DNA of 64,000 nt from Nectonema munidae (Eukaryota > Nematomorpha > Nectonematoida > Nectonematidae): positions 1 to 64,000 of the forward strand of contig JAUIRK010000099.1 of NCBI GenBank assembly GCA_030549495.1, given 5' to 3'. The notes beneath the pieces are model-generated. The model had not been told where the DNA came from, did not search any database, and saw nothing but the letters and a program-made list of their open reading frames with translations. This document shows, one piece after another, positions 38,901 to 48,700 of the stretch; the first letter of the stretch is position 1, and each line of letters begins with the position of its first letter. The translations under genes and the position numbers were made by a program.

Positions 38901-39505
38901 TCTTGTTGAGTGTGATTACTAGTAGAATCTTCAAGATGCTCGTCCTTTGAAGCTGCGGCTAATTGTGTGGAATTTGTATCATAACTTTCGTTTCTATTGA
39001 TCGCTTGCTCCATAGCTCTTGTTTGATTTATTGCTGTTTCAAGGTCCAACTTTGGATTCTCCAACAAACGGGTTCGGATCGCAGTATTCCTGAGACCAGA
39101 AATTAAGGAATCCCTTATAAATAGATTTTTGTGTTCATCCGCAGTAACTGCTTTAAAATTGCAATTAATGGATAAAACCTTTAATGAATGAAAAAAAGAG
39201 TCTATAGTTTCCCCGGGTTGTTGGATTCTTGTTGCGAGAAGATGTCTTGCGTGAACTTCGTTGGGTGTTTTGACATATGCGGTTTCCAGTTGTTCAATAG
39301 CCAACTCGTAACTGGTAGCGTCTTGAACAGTCTCTGCAACGTCAGCTCCCAAATGCAGAAGTAATAATTCTAGTTTGTTTGGGTTAAGCCCTTCTAAACA
39401 TTCGAGATAGTAGGCAAAACCTCTAAACCAGTGTTTCCAATGTTTTCCGCTTTGTTCATCGTCGGTTGATATAGTGAATTCCTTAGGTTTGATGATCTTG
39501 TCCAT
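35981..39505 (-). CDS. Ty3/gypsy Gag-Pol polyprotein (1174 aa)
   Basis: A single continuous frame fills the element. Domain order is Gag (about residues 1-260) ending in zinc knuckles (CFKCKKIGHFSKVC, preceded by a second cysteine/histidine cluster), then aspartic protease with LLDTGS (about 285). Next come reverse transcriptase with its YLDD box (about 570), RNase H with ETDAS (about 710), and integrase with an HHCC zinc-binding start and a DDE core (about 860-1080) ending in a short basic tail. Protease-RT-RNaseH-integrase order and fused Gag-Pol identify a Ty3/gypsy-type element. The RT style reminds me of the Mag/CsRn1-like branch, but clade assignment needs a tree. A 1174-aa fused frame is compact for the group. 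Confidence 0.95.
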   Translation of the reverse strand: MDKIIKPKEFTISTDDEQSGKHWKHWFRGFAYYLECLEGLNPNKLELLLLHLGADVAETVQDATSYELAIEQLETAYVKTPNEVHARHLLATRIQQPGETIDSFFHSLKVLSINCNFKAVTADEHKNLFIRDSLISGLRNTAIRTRLLENPKLDLETAINQTRAMEQAINRNESYDTNSTQLAAASKDEHLEDSTSNHTQQEVCTSFTTPSKVGKCYFCGGKRHYKDQRELCSAKTQTCFKCKKIGHFSKVCKSSQKILSMLNSSFTHSSWKSVVFLNGAKCYALLDTGSTDNFIDKKTAISLKLKLLPCKEQVSMASCRFKIQVLGKVKASLRVHNRLYEDEEFLVLPDLWKQVILGMSFMKKHKEVRICLGGKNAPISFSFPCGVNGPQKNCATRKYSEIKLFKFLTPECKPIATKTAKFNIKDGEFIKSEISRLLEAGVIEESNSPWRAQIVLVPKSNGNKRMVIDFSHTINKYTLPDAYPLPDLNELAAKVSKFKYFSLIDFSEAYYQVELREEERMYTAFEACGKLFQFTKIPMGVTNGASAFQRYINNFISSNKLVNTFSYLDDVIVCGESLEEQNHNLKLLFDAIKANSLRINWNKSKFCLTHIKFLGYEISKGQLRPDQDRVKPLMEMPIPRSTAELKRMMGFFSYYAKWIRDFSKKIQPLTKVSSFPLDTEQRKVIKSLKEEIKDSTLRAIEQGKPLVLETDASNKAIAACLLQEGRPVGFFSKTLNSAEKNTHIVEKEALAIVEAIRNWKHFLVGQKFTVVTDQKAISYIFDPRGKSKIKSDKMLRWRLELASYSFDIKYRPGIENVSADALSRSCTVSKQSLDLQRLHNHLIHPGIRRMHHYVRENNLPFSMEEIKVLTNNCQVCRKCKPRFYNSDQHHIIKSTKPFDRLSIDFKGPLPSNNKNKYILTIIDEYSRFPFAYACKDLSSSTVISSLQDLFTTFGYPKYIHSDRGKSFLSDELKSFLLVRGIGSTFTTAYNPQGNSQCERYNGLIWRTITLATETFGLPIERWEEVLPESLKALRTLLNTTTNKTPHERIFTFERGTANSKLPCWLSDSKTAWIKKFPILSKTKPQVELVELLEVNPECARVRYQDGKENTVALKHLAPSAIDDEPLPDENEETSVHGANRKDNVEEDADTDSPRLRRSCRERKPIRRLGIEDSF

Positions 39506-39535
39506 AAGAAAATAGCTTTATTTGTTGAATAAAAT

Positions 39536-39821
39536 TGTAATGAAAACAAAAGTGAAAAGCTGGAGCTTTTATTCAACAAAAGAACGTTGTAAGGAAAGTG
39601 AGTGATATCAAAATAACATGCATATATATACAAGGAAAAATGAATAAGAGTTGCAGAAGAAAGGACGATCGAAGTAGTATTTAAATTAGGAATTATAAAA
39701 GTTATAACAGAGATAGATAGGGAATATATAACATTCAAATGATAAAATTATAGAAAAGACATGCATTCAAATAAAGGTGGAAAAGAATCACACAAAGGAA
39801 TTGCACAATTTGAATATTACA
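39536..39821 (-). repeat. 5' LTR of the Ty3/gypsy element
   Basis: 286 bp, the partner of 35682-35967. The Gag-Pol start codon lies about 30 bp inside the element from this LTR, which leaves a very short leader. Followed by the target duplication ACTAG. Confidence 0.95.
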
Positions 39822-39920
39822 ACTAGCAATAATATTTCGGTCACTATGACCTTCTTCAGATATATATGACGTAAAATGAAATCGTAAAAGGCGAGTAAAT
39901 TGCTCATACATATGTACTTG

Positions 39921-40144
39921 AACATTCACACAAATTTATCAAGACATCTTCATTATAACACTGTAAATATATATACTATATGTGTCATGAACCTAAAGTT
40001 AATATCATTCACACCAATTTATCAAGACATCTTCATTATAACACTGTAAATATACATACTATATGTGTCATGAACCTAAAGTTAATATCATTCACACCAA
40101 TTTATCAAGACATCTTCATTATAACACTGTAAATATACATACTG
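39921..40144 (+). repeat. 83-bp tandem repeat, about 2.7 copies, inside the fold-back element
   Basis: The sequence ATCAAGACATCTTCATTATA recurs at 39938, 40021 and 40104, an exact 83-bp spacing. Copies are nearly identical. They fill most of the loop between the two inverted arms. Confidence 0.93.
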
Positions 40145-40227
40145 ATCTCTTTACGATCAGCACCAATAATCCCTCTCAACACTCAGCAAGCAAGACACTC
40201 CTCGCTTTCATTTTACGTCATATATAT

Positions 40228-40252
40228 CTGAAGAAGGTCATAGTGACCGAAA
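40228..40252 (+). other. Hammerhead-ribozyme-like core in the right fold-back arm
   Basis: CTGAAGA, one extra A, a 5-bp hairpin GGTCA/TGACC with loop TAG, then GAAA. The hammerhead core is CUGANGA, stem II, GAAA, and Penelope-like elements are known to carry minimal hammerhead motifs. The extra A before stem II and the lack of an obvious stem I/III partner make activity doubtful. The mirror copy is at 39835-39859 on the minus strand. Confidence 0.35.
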
Positions 40253-40306
40253 TATTATTGCTAGTATTTTGTTAAATAAAAGATTTATTCAACGTTTTCA
40301 ATTTAT

Positions 40307-40698
40307 TTTCTTTACAACTTTTATTTATGAAGACTCAGCGCCATTTTATCTACATTTATTCAAAGTTATATTTGTCTTTTAGCTTCTCTTTTTTTCCTGT
40401 AATGTGATTGTAGGCATCTCTTTGACGAGTTTCTCGATATAATTGATTTTTCTTCATCAAAAGAACTCACTTTATGCCCTCCATGTTTTTAAAATACTCC
40501 ATCATTTTCACTGTTACGATAAAGTATAGACTTGGCTGATGAGTGTTTTAAAAATAAAATCTCTCTTCTGTCTTTTGAAAATGATCCATCCACTCCAACA
40601 GTCTTCCAAATGATGATAAAAGATAACATTTTTTCAGGAAAGAATAATTCCTTCTCCCTAAAGATTGAAGATGAATTTATTTTCAATTCAATTCTTTA
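40307..40698. other. AT-rich DNA with weak open frames, not recognised
   Basis: Overlapping short frames run on both strands (40532-40720 plus, 40489-40686 minus). The minus frame continues past its stop with KHGGHKVSSFDEEKS-like residues, but I cannot match either to a family. Confidence 0.35.
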
Positions 40699-41035
40699 CC
40701 CTCGTTACCCCTTCGTTTAGAATCACACTCAGCCCCTTCGGGTCCAAATGGACCCCACGCAAAAATATAGTAATTCATTCCCAATACTTTATCATTTTGA
40801 GATGAAAACAAAAAATTATTTGTTCTAGGGACCAAATGGACCCTAAGGGGTTGTATGTTACTTTTTTTACAACATACAAAATAATAGCCGAAGAAAAAAT
40901 ATAATATGTAAAAATTTAAAGAGCAGTATAATAGTAAAAGTGACAAAAAATAAATTATGAACATAGCCTGGTTGCTAATATATGAGCAACTAATTTTTCA
41001 TATGGGTCCAAATGGACCCGAAGGGGTAATAAGGG
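40699..41035. mobile_element. piggyBac-like MITE
   Basis: A 337-bp element. Its left end CCCTCGTTACCCCTTCG (from 40699) and the reverse complement of its right end, CCCTTATTACCCCTTCG (to 41035), are imperfect terminal inverted repeats starting CCCT. The right flank is TTAA (41036-41039) and the left flank is TTTA (40695-40698), consistent with a TTAA target duplication with one change. CCCT-type ends at TTAA are the piggyBac hallmark. The inside is non-coding. Palindromes of type GGTCCAAATGGACC occur near both ends (about 40740 and 41004), with a variant near 40828. Confidence 0.7.
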
Positions 41036-41272
41036 TTAATAAAAATTTTTGAAAACTCTCAAAATTACTTTTTTTATTTGTTAACATATTTTTTTCTGTT
41101 TTTAATAGAGAAATAGAATTCATAAAGATTGAATATATAATCTCTCTAAAATAAAAGATAGATTTTAATATATACCAAATTAAGGTCTTGGCTTTAACTA
41201 ATCAATGTAAAAATGAGTATAGTAAAAAACTTGATAACTTATCAAATAAAACTAATGTGCTTTGCTATTGAA
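41036..41272. other. AT-rich DNA, nothing recognised
   Basis: No open frame or repeat boundary seen. Confidence 0.5.
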
Positions 41273-41467
41273 ACAGTAAACTTACTTTATGCCTAGTAGA
41301 ATAATAACAGTAATCAGGGAAAATACTAAAAAGTTACAAGAGGAAAAGTAGTAATTTTTATTATAACTATAGTAAAGTTATTTTATAGCTTGTAAAGTAA
41401 AAATAGTATTACTATAGTAAAAAAATTACTATTACTATAGTAATTTTAGGGACAGTAAATTTACTGT
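41273..41467. repeat. Palindrome-rich MITE-like sequence
   Basis: It starts ACAGTAAACTTACT and ends with the perfect 16-bp palindrome ACAGTAAATTTACTGT (41452-41467), so the ends are near-perfect inverted repeats of about 14 bp. Inside, the 12-bp palindrome TTACTATAGTAA occurs at 41409 and 41432. It may be a small non-autonomous transposon. No clear target duplication was found. Confidence 0.4.
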
Positions 41468-42190
41468 ATAATTCTAGTACCCATAACTAATTTCTTCCAA
41501 CATTAAGTCTGGGCATTTTTTCAGTTGAAATACTTTCCCGCATTTTAAGCGAGAAAAAGATAATAAAATTAAGGGATATTTTATGTGATTTGTAAAATCA
41601 AAGAGACAAAAAGATCAAAACACTAACTGCAGCTTTATATATACTTCACTTAGTCGGACAGATACGAATACGTTCGTAAATTTCACTTTTTACATATCTT
41701 TGTCAAAAGTGTGTTTTTTGTAAAAAATCCTAATTATTTTTGAATAACTTTTGAAGAATGATGACACAAATTAAGATGTGTTTATAATTACATATATTTT
41801 TATTTCTACATTAAAGATAAATTCGAATATGTAGCTTTTATAGCGTTTTTATACTCATAAAATATGAATTCTACTGGAGTTTGTTCTAAAAACACATTTT
41901 AATACGCTATAAACCCTATAATTTATGTAATATAAGAATAGTTACAAGTGTTTCGCTTTGATTAATTGCTATTTCAATGATTGTTTGGTATAAATCAGTA
42001 CAAAAGCTAAATAATTCATGACAAAATGTAATTCAAAACGCAATCAATCTATAATGTTTCTCTAATCAAAAACTTGCAACACAATTTGATTTTGAAATGG
42101 CATATTTGCTTGATAATTGAATATGTTCTCAGCTCTAATAGCAAAAGAAGAAGAGTCCAGAAAGGAAATCAGTATTATCGATTTAGTAGA
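41468..42190. other. AT-rich DNA, no gene recognised
   Basis: Mostly low-information AT-rich sequence. A short frame near 42124-42270 was considered and rejected as a gene. Confidence 0.5.
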
Positions 42191-42225
42191 ACTAGCCGGT
42201 CCCATGGTCGTTTCTCGCTTCACTC
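42191..42225 (-). mobile_element. Second Helitron-like terminus candidate, reversed
   Basis: The reverse complement ends in GACCATGGGACCGG then CTAGT, nearly the same as 33738-33757 (GACCACGGGACCGG then CTAGT), and is preceded by a similar GAAGCGAGA-type stretch. The two termini point toward opposite sides (left element plus, right element minus). Confidence 0.3.
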
Positions 42226-42773
42226 CAAACATAAGATCATTGGTAGAGTGTTTTTTTCGTGCAAAGCGATAAAAAAGTTGATAAAAAAATTTCATTGTAG
42301 AAAAATACACTGAAAAGATAGAAATATGCTAAAAATTAATAATCACCATCACACCATTGTACATTAACATGAAATTAACCAACCAGAGCGAGTTCGTCAT
42401 ACAGCACAAAAATACACAGAAAACATACAACTATGCTATAACTCATCACACCATAGAAAAATAGACACAAAACATATAAATAATTTCAACCAATCAGAAT
42501 TCTTCCAGCGACACACACACTTGCGCATTATTATATAGATAGAAGACTTAATTTTTTGTGGTGTGATGAGGTGCAGCCAAAAGATGCATGTAGAAGTTAT
42601 AATGTTCAGCGCGTGTTTTGATTGGTTGTTAGCAAATAGTTGATTGAAAAACAATAAACCAATCAAATTAAAGAGAAAATATTATATTGCCATTATGTTA
42701 TTTTCATTCATTTTTTCAAATTGAATGATACAAAATGTTCTACGGGACTGACAAGTCAAAATAATAAAGGAGG
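42226..42773. other. AT-rich DNA next to the satellite array, with an inverted 12-mer
   Basis: CTCATCACACCA (42442-42453) and its reverse complement (about 42559-42570) flank about 105 bp. ACCAATCA-type motifs also occur in both orientations (about 42490 and 42619). It may be a fragment of a non-autonomous element. No coding signal. Confidence 0.4.
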
Positions 42774-45700
42774 TCTCGGAACAGAATAGGACTATTGCAT
42801 GACCTGCATGACGTAAGAGGCGACTAAAAACATGAAATAATTCCGTATAGTCTCGGAACAGAATAGGACTATTGCATGACCTGCATGTCGTAAGAGGCGA
42901 CTAAAAACATGAAATAATTCCGTATAGTCTCGGAACAGAATAGGACTATTGCATGACCTGCATGTCGTAAGAGGCGACTAAAAACACTAAATAATTCCGT
43001 ATAGTCTCGGAACAGAATAGGACTATTGCATGACCTGCATGTCGTAAGAGGCGACTAAAAACATGAAATAATTCCGTATAGTCTTGGAACAGAATAGGAC
43101 TATTGCATGACCTGCATGTCGTAAGAGGCGACTAAAAACACTAAATAATTCCGTATAGTCTCGGAACAGAATAGGACTATTGCATGACCTGCATGTCGTA
43201 AGAGGCGACTATAAACATGAAATAATTCCGTATAGTCTCGGAACAGAATAGGACTATTGCATGACCTGCATGTCGTAAGAGGCGACTAAAAACACTAAAT
43301 AATTCCGTATAGTCTCGGAACAGAATAGGACTATTGCATGACCTGCATGTCGTAAGAGGCGACTAAAAACATGAAATAATTCCGTATAGTCTCGGAACAT
43401 AATAGGACTATTGCATGACCTACATGTCGTAAGAGGCGACTAAAAACATGAAATAATTCCGTAAAGTCTCGGAACAGAATAGGACTATTGCATGACCTGC
43501 ATGTCGTAAGAGGCGACTAAAAACACTAAATAATTTCGTATAGTCTCAGAACAGAATAGGACTATTGCATGACCTGCATGTCGTAAGAGGCGACTAAAAA
43601 CACTAAATAATTCCGTATAGTCTCGGAACAGAATAGGACTATTGCATGACCTGCATGTCGTAAGAGGCGACTATAAACATGAAATAATTCCGTATAGTCT
43701 CGGAACAGAATAGGACTATTGCATGACCTGCATGTCGTAAGAGGCGACTAAAAACATGAAATAATTCCGTAAAGTCTCGGAACAGAATAGGACTATTGCA
43801 TGACCTGCATGTCGTAAGAGGCGACTAAAAACACTAAATAATTTCTTATAGTCTCGGAACAGAATAGGACTATTGCATGACCTGCATGTCGTAAGAGGCG
43901 ACTAAAAACACTAAATAATTCCGTATAGTCTCGGAACAGAATAGGACTATTGCATGACCTGCATGTCGTAAGAGGCGACTAAAAACAAGAAATAATTCCG
44001 TATAGTCTCGGAACAGAATAGGACTATTGCATGACCTGCATGTCGTAAGAGGCGACTAAAAACATGAAATAATTCCGTATAGTCTCGGAACAGAATAGGA
44101 CTATTGCATGACCTGCATGTCATAATAGGCGACCAAAAACATGAAATAATTCCGTATAGTCTCGGAACAGAATAGGACTATTGCATGACCTGCATGTCGT
44201 AAGAGGCGACTAAAAACAGGAAATAATTCCGTATAGTCTCGTGACAGAATAGGACTATTGTATGACCTGCATGTCGTAAGAGGCGACTAAAAACATGAAA
44301 TAATTCCATATAGTCTCGGAACAGAATAGGACTATTGCATGACCTGCTTGTCGTAAGAGGCGACTAAAAACATGAAATAATTCCGTATAGTCTCGGAACA
44401 GAATAGGACTATTGCATGACCTGCATGTCGTAAGAGGCGATTAAAAACACTAAATAATTCCGTATAGTCTCGGAACAGAATAGGACTATTGCATGACCTG
44501 CATGTCATAAGGGGCGACTAAAAACACTAAATAATTCCGTATAGTCTCGGAACAGAATAGGACTATTGCATGTCGGAAGAGGCGATTAAAAACACTAAAT
44601 AATTCCGTATAGTCTCGGAACAGAATAGGACTATTGCATGACCTGCATGTCGTAAGAGGCGACTAAAAACATGAAATAATTCCGTATAGTCTCGGAACAG
44701 AATAGCACTATTGCATGACCTGCATGTCGTAAGAGGCGACTAAAAACATGAAATAATTCCGTATAGTCTCGGAACAGAATAGGACTATTGCATGACCTGC
44801 ATGTCGTAAGAGGCGACTAAAAACAAGAAATAATTCCGTATAGTCTCGGAACAGAATAGGACTATTGCATGACCTGCATGTCGTAAGAGGCGACTAAAAA
44901 CATGAAATTATTCCGTATAGTCTCGGAACAGAATAGGACTATTGCATGACCTGCATGTCGTAAGAGGCGACTAAAAACATGAAATAATTCCGTATAGTCT
45001 CGGAACAGAATAGGACTATTGCATGACCTGTATGTCGTAAGAGGCGACTAAAAACATGAAATAATTCCGTATAGTCTCGGAACAGAATAGGACTATTGCA
45101 TGACCTGCATGTCGTAAGAGGCGACTAAAAACACTAAATAATTCCGTATAGTCTCGGAACAGAATAGGACTATTGCATGACCTGCATGTCGTAAGAGGCG
45201 ACTAAAAACACTAAATAATTCCGTATAGTCTCGGAACAGAATAGGACTATTGCATGACCTGCATGTCGTAAGAGGCGACTAAAAACATGAAATAATTCCG
45301 TATAGTCTCGGAACAGAATAGGACTATTGCATGACCTGCATGTCGTAAGAGGCGACTAAAAACACTAAATAATTCCGTATAGTCTCGGAACAGAATAGGA
45401 CTATTGCATGACCTGCATGTCGTAAGAGGCGACTAAAAACATGAAATAATTCCGTATAGTCTCGGAACAGAATAGGACTATTGCATGACCTGCATGTCGT
45501 AAGAGGCGACTAAAAACATGAAATAATTCCGTATAGTCTCGGAACAGAATACGACTATTGCATGACCTGCATGTCGTAAGAGGCGACTAAAAACATGAAA
45601 TAATTCCGTATAGTCTCGGAACAGAATAGGACTATTGCATGACCTGCATGTCGTAAGAGGCGACTAAAAACATGAAATAATTCCGTATAGTCTCGGAACA

Positions 45701-48700
45701 GAATAGGACTATTGCATGACCTGCATGTCGTAAGAGGCGACTATAAACATGAAATAATTCCGTATAGTCTCGGAACAGAATAGGACTATTGCATGACCTG
45801 CATGTCGTAAGAGGCGATTAAAAACACTAAATAATTCCGTATAGTCTCGGAACAGAATAGGACTATTGCATGACCTGCATGTCGTAAGAGGCGACTAAAA
45901 ACATGAAATAATTCCGTATAGTCTGGGAACAGAATAGGACTATTGCATGACCTGCATGTCGTAAGAGGCGACTAAAAACATGAAATAATTCCGTATAGTC
46001 TCGGAACAGAATAGGACTATTGCATGACCTGCATGTCATAATAGGCGACCAAAAACATGAAATAATTCCGTATAGTCTCGTGACAGAATAGGACTATTGT
46101 ATGACCTGCATGTCGTAAGAGGCGACTAAAAACAAGAAATAATTCCGTATAGTCTCGGAACAGAATAGGACTATTGCATGACCTGCATGTCGTAAGAGGC
46201 GACTAAAAACATGAAATAATTCCGTATAGTCTCGGAACAGAATAGGATTATTGCATGACCTGCATGTCGTAAGAGGCGACTAAAAACATGAAATAATTCC
46301 GTATAGTCTCGGAACAGAATAGGACTATTGCATGACCTGCATGTCGTAAGAGGCGACTAAAAACATGAAATAATTCCGTATAGTCTCGGAACAGAATAGG
46401 ACTATTGCATGACCTGCATGTCGTAAGGGGCGACTAAAAACACTAAATAATTCCGTATAGTCTCGGAACAGAATAGGACTATTGCATGACCTGCATGTCG
46501 GAAGAGGCGACTAAAAACATGAAATAATTCCGTATAGTCTCGGAACAGAATAGGACTATTGCATGACCTGCATGTCGTAAGAGGCGACTAAAAACATGAA
46601 ATAATTCCGTATAGTCTCGGAACAGAATAGGACTATTGCATGACCTGCATGTCGTAAGAGGCGACTAATAACATGAAATAATTCCGTATAGTCTCGGAAC
46701 AGAATAGGACTATTGCATGACCTGCATGTCGTAAGAGGCGACTAAAAACATGAAATAATTCCGTATAGTCTCGGAACAGAATAGGACTATTGCATGACCT
46801 GCATGTCGTAAGAGGCGACTAAAAACATGAAATAATTCCGTATAGTCTCGGAACAGAATAGGACTATTGCATGACCTGCATGTCGTAAGAGGCGACTAAA
46901 AACACTAAATAATTCCGTATAGTCTCGGAACAGAATAGGACTATTGCATGACCTGCATGTCGTAAGAGGCGACTATAAACATGAAATAATTCCGTATAGT
47001 CTCGGAACAGAATAGGACTATTGCATGACCTGCATGTCGTAAGAGGCGATTAAAAACACTAAATAATTCCGTATAGTCTCGGAACAGAATAGGACTATTG
47101 CATGACCTGCATGTCGTAAGAGGCGACTAAAAACATGAAATAATTCCGTATAGTCTCAGAACAGAATAGGACTATTGCATGACCTGCATGTCGTAAGAGG
47201 CGACTAAAAACATGAAATAATTCCGTATAGTCTCGGAACAGAATAGGACTATTGGATGACCTGCATGTCGTAAGAGGCGACTAAAAACATGAAATAATTC
47301 CGTATAGTCTCGGAACAGAATAGGACTATAGCATGACCTGCATGTCGTAAGAGGCGACTAAAAACACTAAATAATTTCGTATAGTCTCGGAACAGAATAG
47401 GACTATTGCATGACCTGCATGTCGTAAGAGGCGACTAAAAACACGAAATAATTCCGTATAGTCTCGGAACAGAATAGGACTATTGCATGACCTGCATGTC
47501 GTAAGAGGCGACTAAAAACATGAAATAATTCCGTATAGTCTCGGAACAGAATAGGACTATTGCATGACCTGTATGTCGTAAGAGGCGACTAAAAACATGA
47601 AATAATTCCGTATAGTCTCGGAACAGAATAGGACTATTGCATGACCTGCATGTCGTAAGAGGCGATTAAAAACACTAAATAATTCCGTATAGTCTCGGAA
47701 CAGAATAGGACTATTGCATGACCTGCATGTCGTAAGAGGCGACTAAAAACACTAAATAATTCCGTATAGTCTCGGAACAGAATAGGACTATTGCATGACC
47801 TGCATGTCGTAAGAGGCGACTAAAAACATGAAATAATTCCGTATAGTCTCGGAATAGAATAGGACTATTGCATGACCTACATGTCGTAAGAGGCGACTAA
47901 AAACATGAAATAATTCCGTATAGTCTCGGAACAGAATAGGACTATTGCATGACCTGCATGTCGTAAGAGGCGACTAAAAACAAGAAATAATTTCGTATAG
48001 TCTCAGAACAGAATAGGACTATTGCATGACCTGCATGTCGTAAGAGGCGACTAAAAACACTAAATAATTCCGTATAGTCTCGGAACAGAATAGGACTATT
48101 GCATGACCTGCATGTCGTAAGAGGCGACTATAAACATGAAATAATTCCGTATAGTCTCGGAACAGAATAGGACTATTGCATGACCTGCATGTCGTAAGAG
48201 GCGACTAAAAACATGAAATAATTCCGTAAAGTCTCGGAACAGAATAGGACTATTGCATGACCTGCATGTCGTAAGAGGCGACTAAAAACACTAAATAATT
48301 TCTTATAGTCTCGGAACAGAATAGGACTATTGCATGACCTGCATGTCGTAAGAGGCGACTAAAAACAAGAAATAATTCCGTATAGTCTCGGAACAGAATA
48401 GGACTATTGCATGACCTGCATGTCGTAAGAGGCGACTAAAAACATGAAATAATTCCGTATAGTCTCGGAACAGAATAGGACTATTGCATGACCTGCATGT
48501 CGTAAGAGGCGACTAAAAACACTAAATAATTCCGTATAGTCTCGGAACAGAATAGGACTATTGCATGACCTGCATGTCGTAAGAGGCGACTAAAAACATG
48601 AAATAATTCCGTATAGTCTCGGAACAGAATAGGACTATTGCATGACCTGCATGTCGTAAGAGGCGACTAAAAACAGGAAATAATTCCGTATAGTCTCGGA

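Larger units (their letters stand above)
35682..39821 (-). mobile_element. Ty3/gypsy LTR retrotransposon, looks whole, young
   Basis: A 4140-bp element on the minus strand with two 286-bp LTRs that begin TG and end CA, one uninterrupted Gag-Pol frame between them, and a 5-bp target duplication ACTAG (35677-35681 and 39822-39826). By eye the two LTRs differ at one position, so the insertion is recent. A purine-rich tract (GATGGGGAAGAT) lies right before the 3' LTR, as expected for a polypurine tract. I did not find an obvious primer-binding site. It is nested in the left arm of a fold-back element. No envelope gene is present. Confidence 0.95.
35636..40306. mobile_element. PLE-like fold-back element, split by an LTR retrotransposon
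   Basis: Two 101-bp arms are exact or near-exact reverse complements. The left arm is 35636-35681 plus 39827-39881, the right arm 40206-40306. The left arm is interrupted by the LTR element at the duplicated ACTAG. Without the insert the element is about 526 bp, with an 83-bp tandem repeat between the arms. The arm sequence (GAAGAAGGTCATAGTGACC, then GAAATATTATTG, then an AATAAA) resembles the 3' tails of Penelope-like elements such as the end of PLE-2 at about 7790-7838. Inverted pairs of terminal sequence are known for PLE insertions. Assignment to PLEs is inference. Confidence 0.6.

Noticed and set aside
42124-42270. Plus-strand frame with ISIIDLVELAG, reminiscent of the kinesin motif LVDLAGSE
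   Set aside because: Only a few residues match, the frame ends shortly after, no other kinesin motif is nearby, and the second half overlaps the dispersed CTAG-ended repeat shared with 33719-33757.
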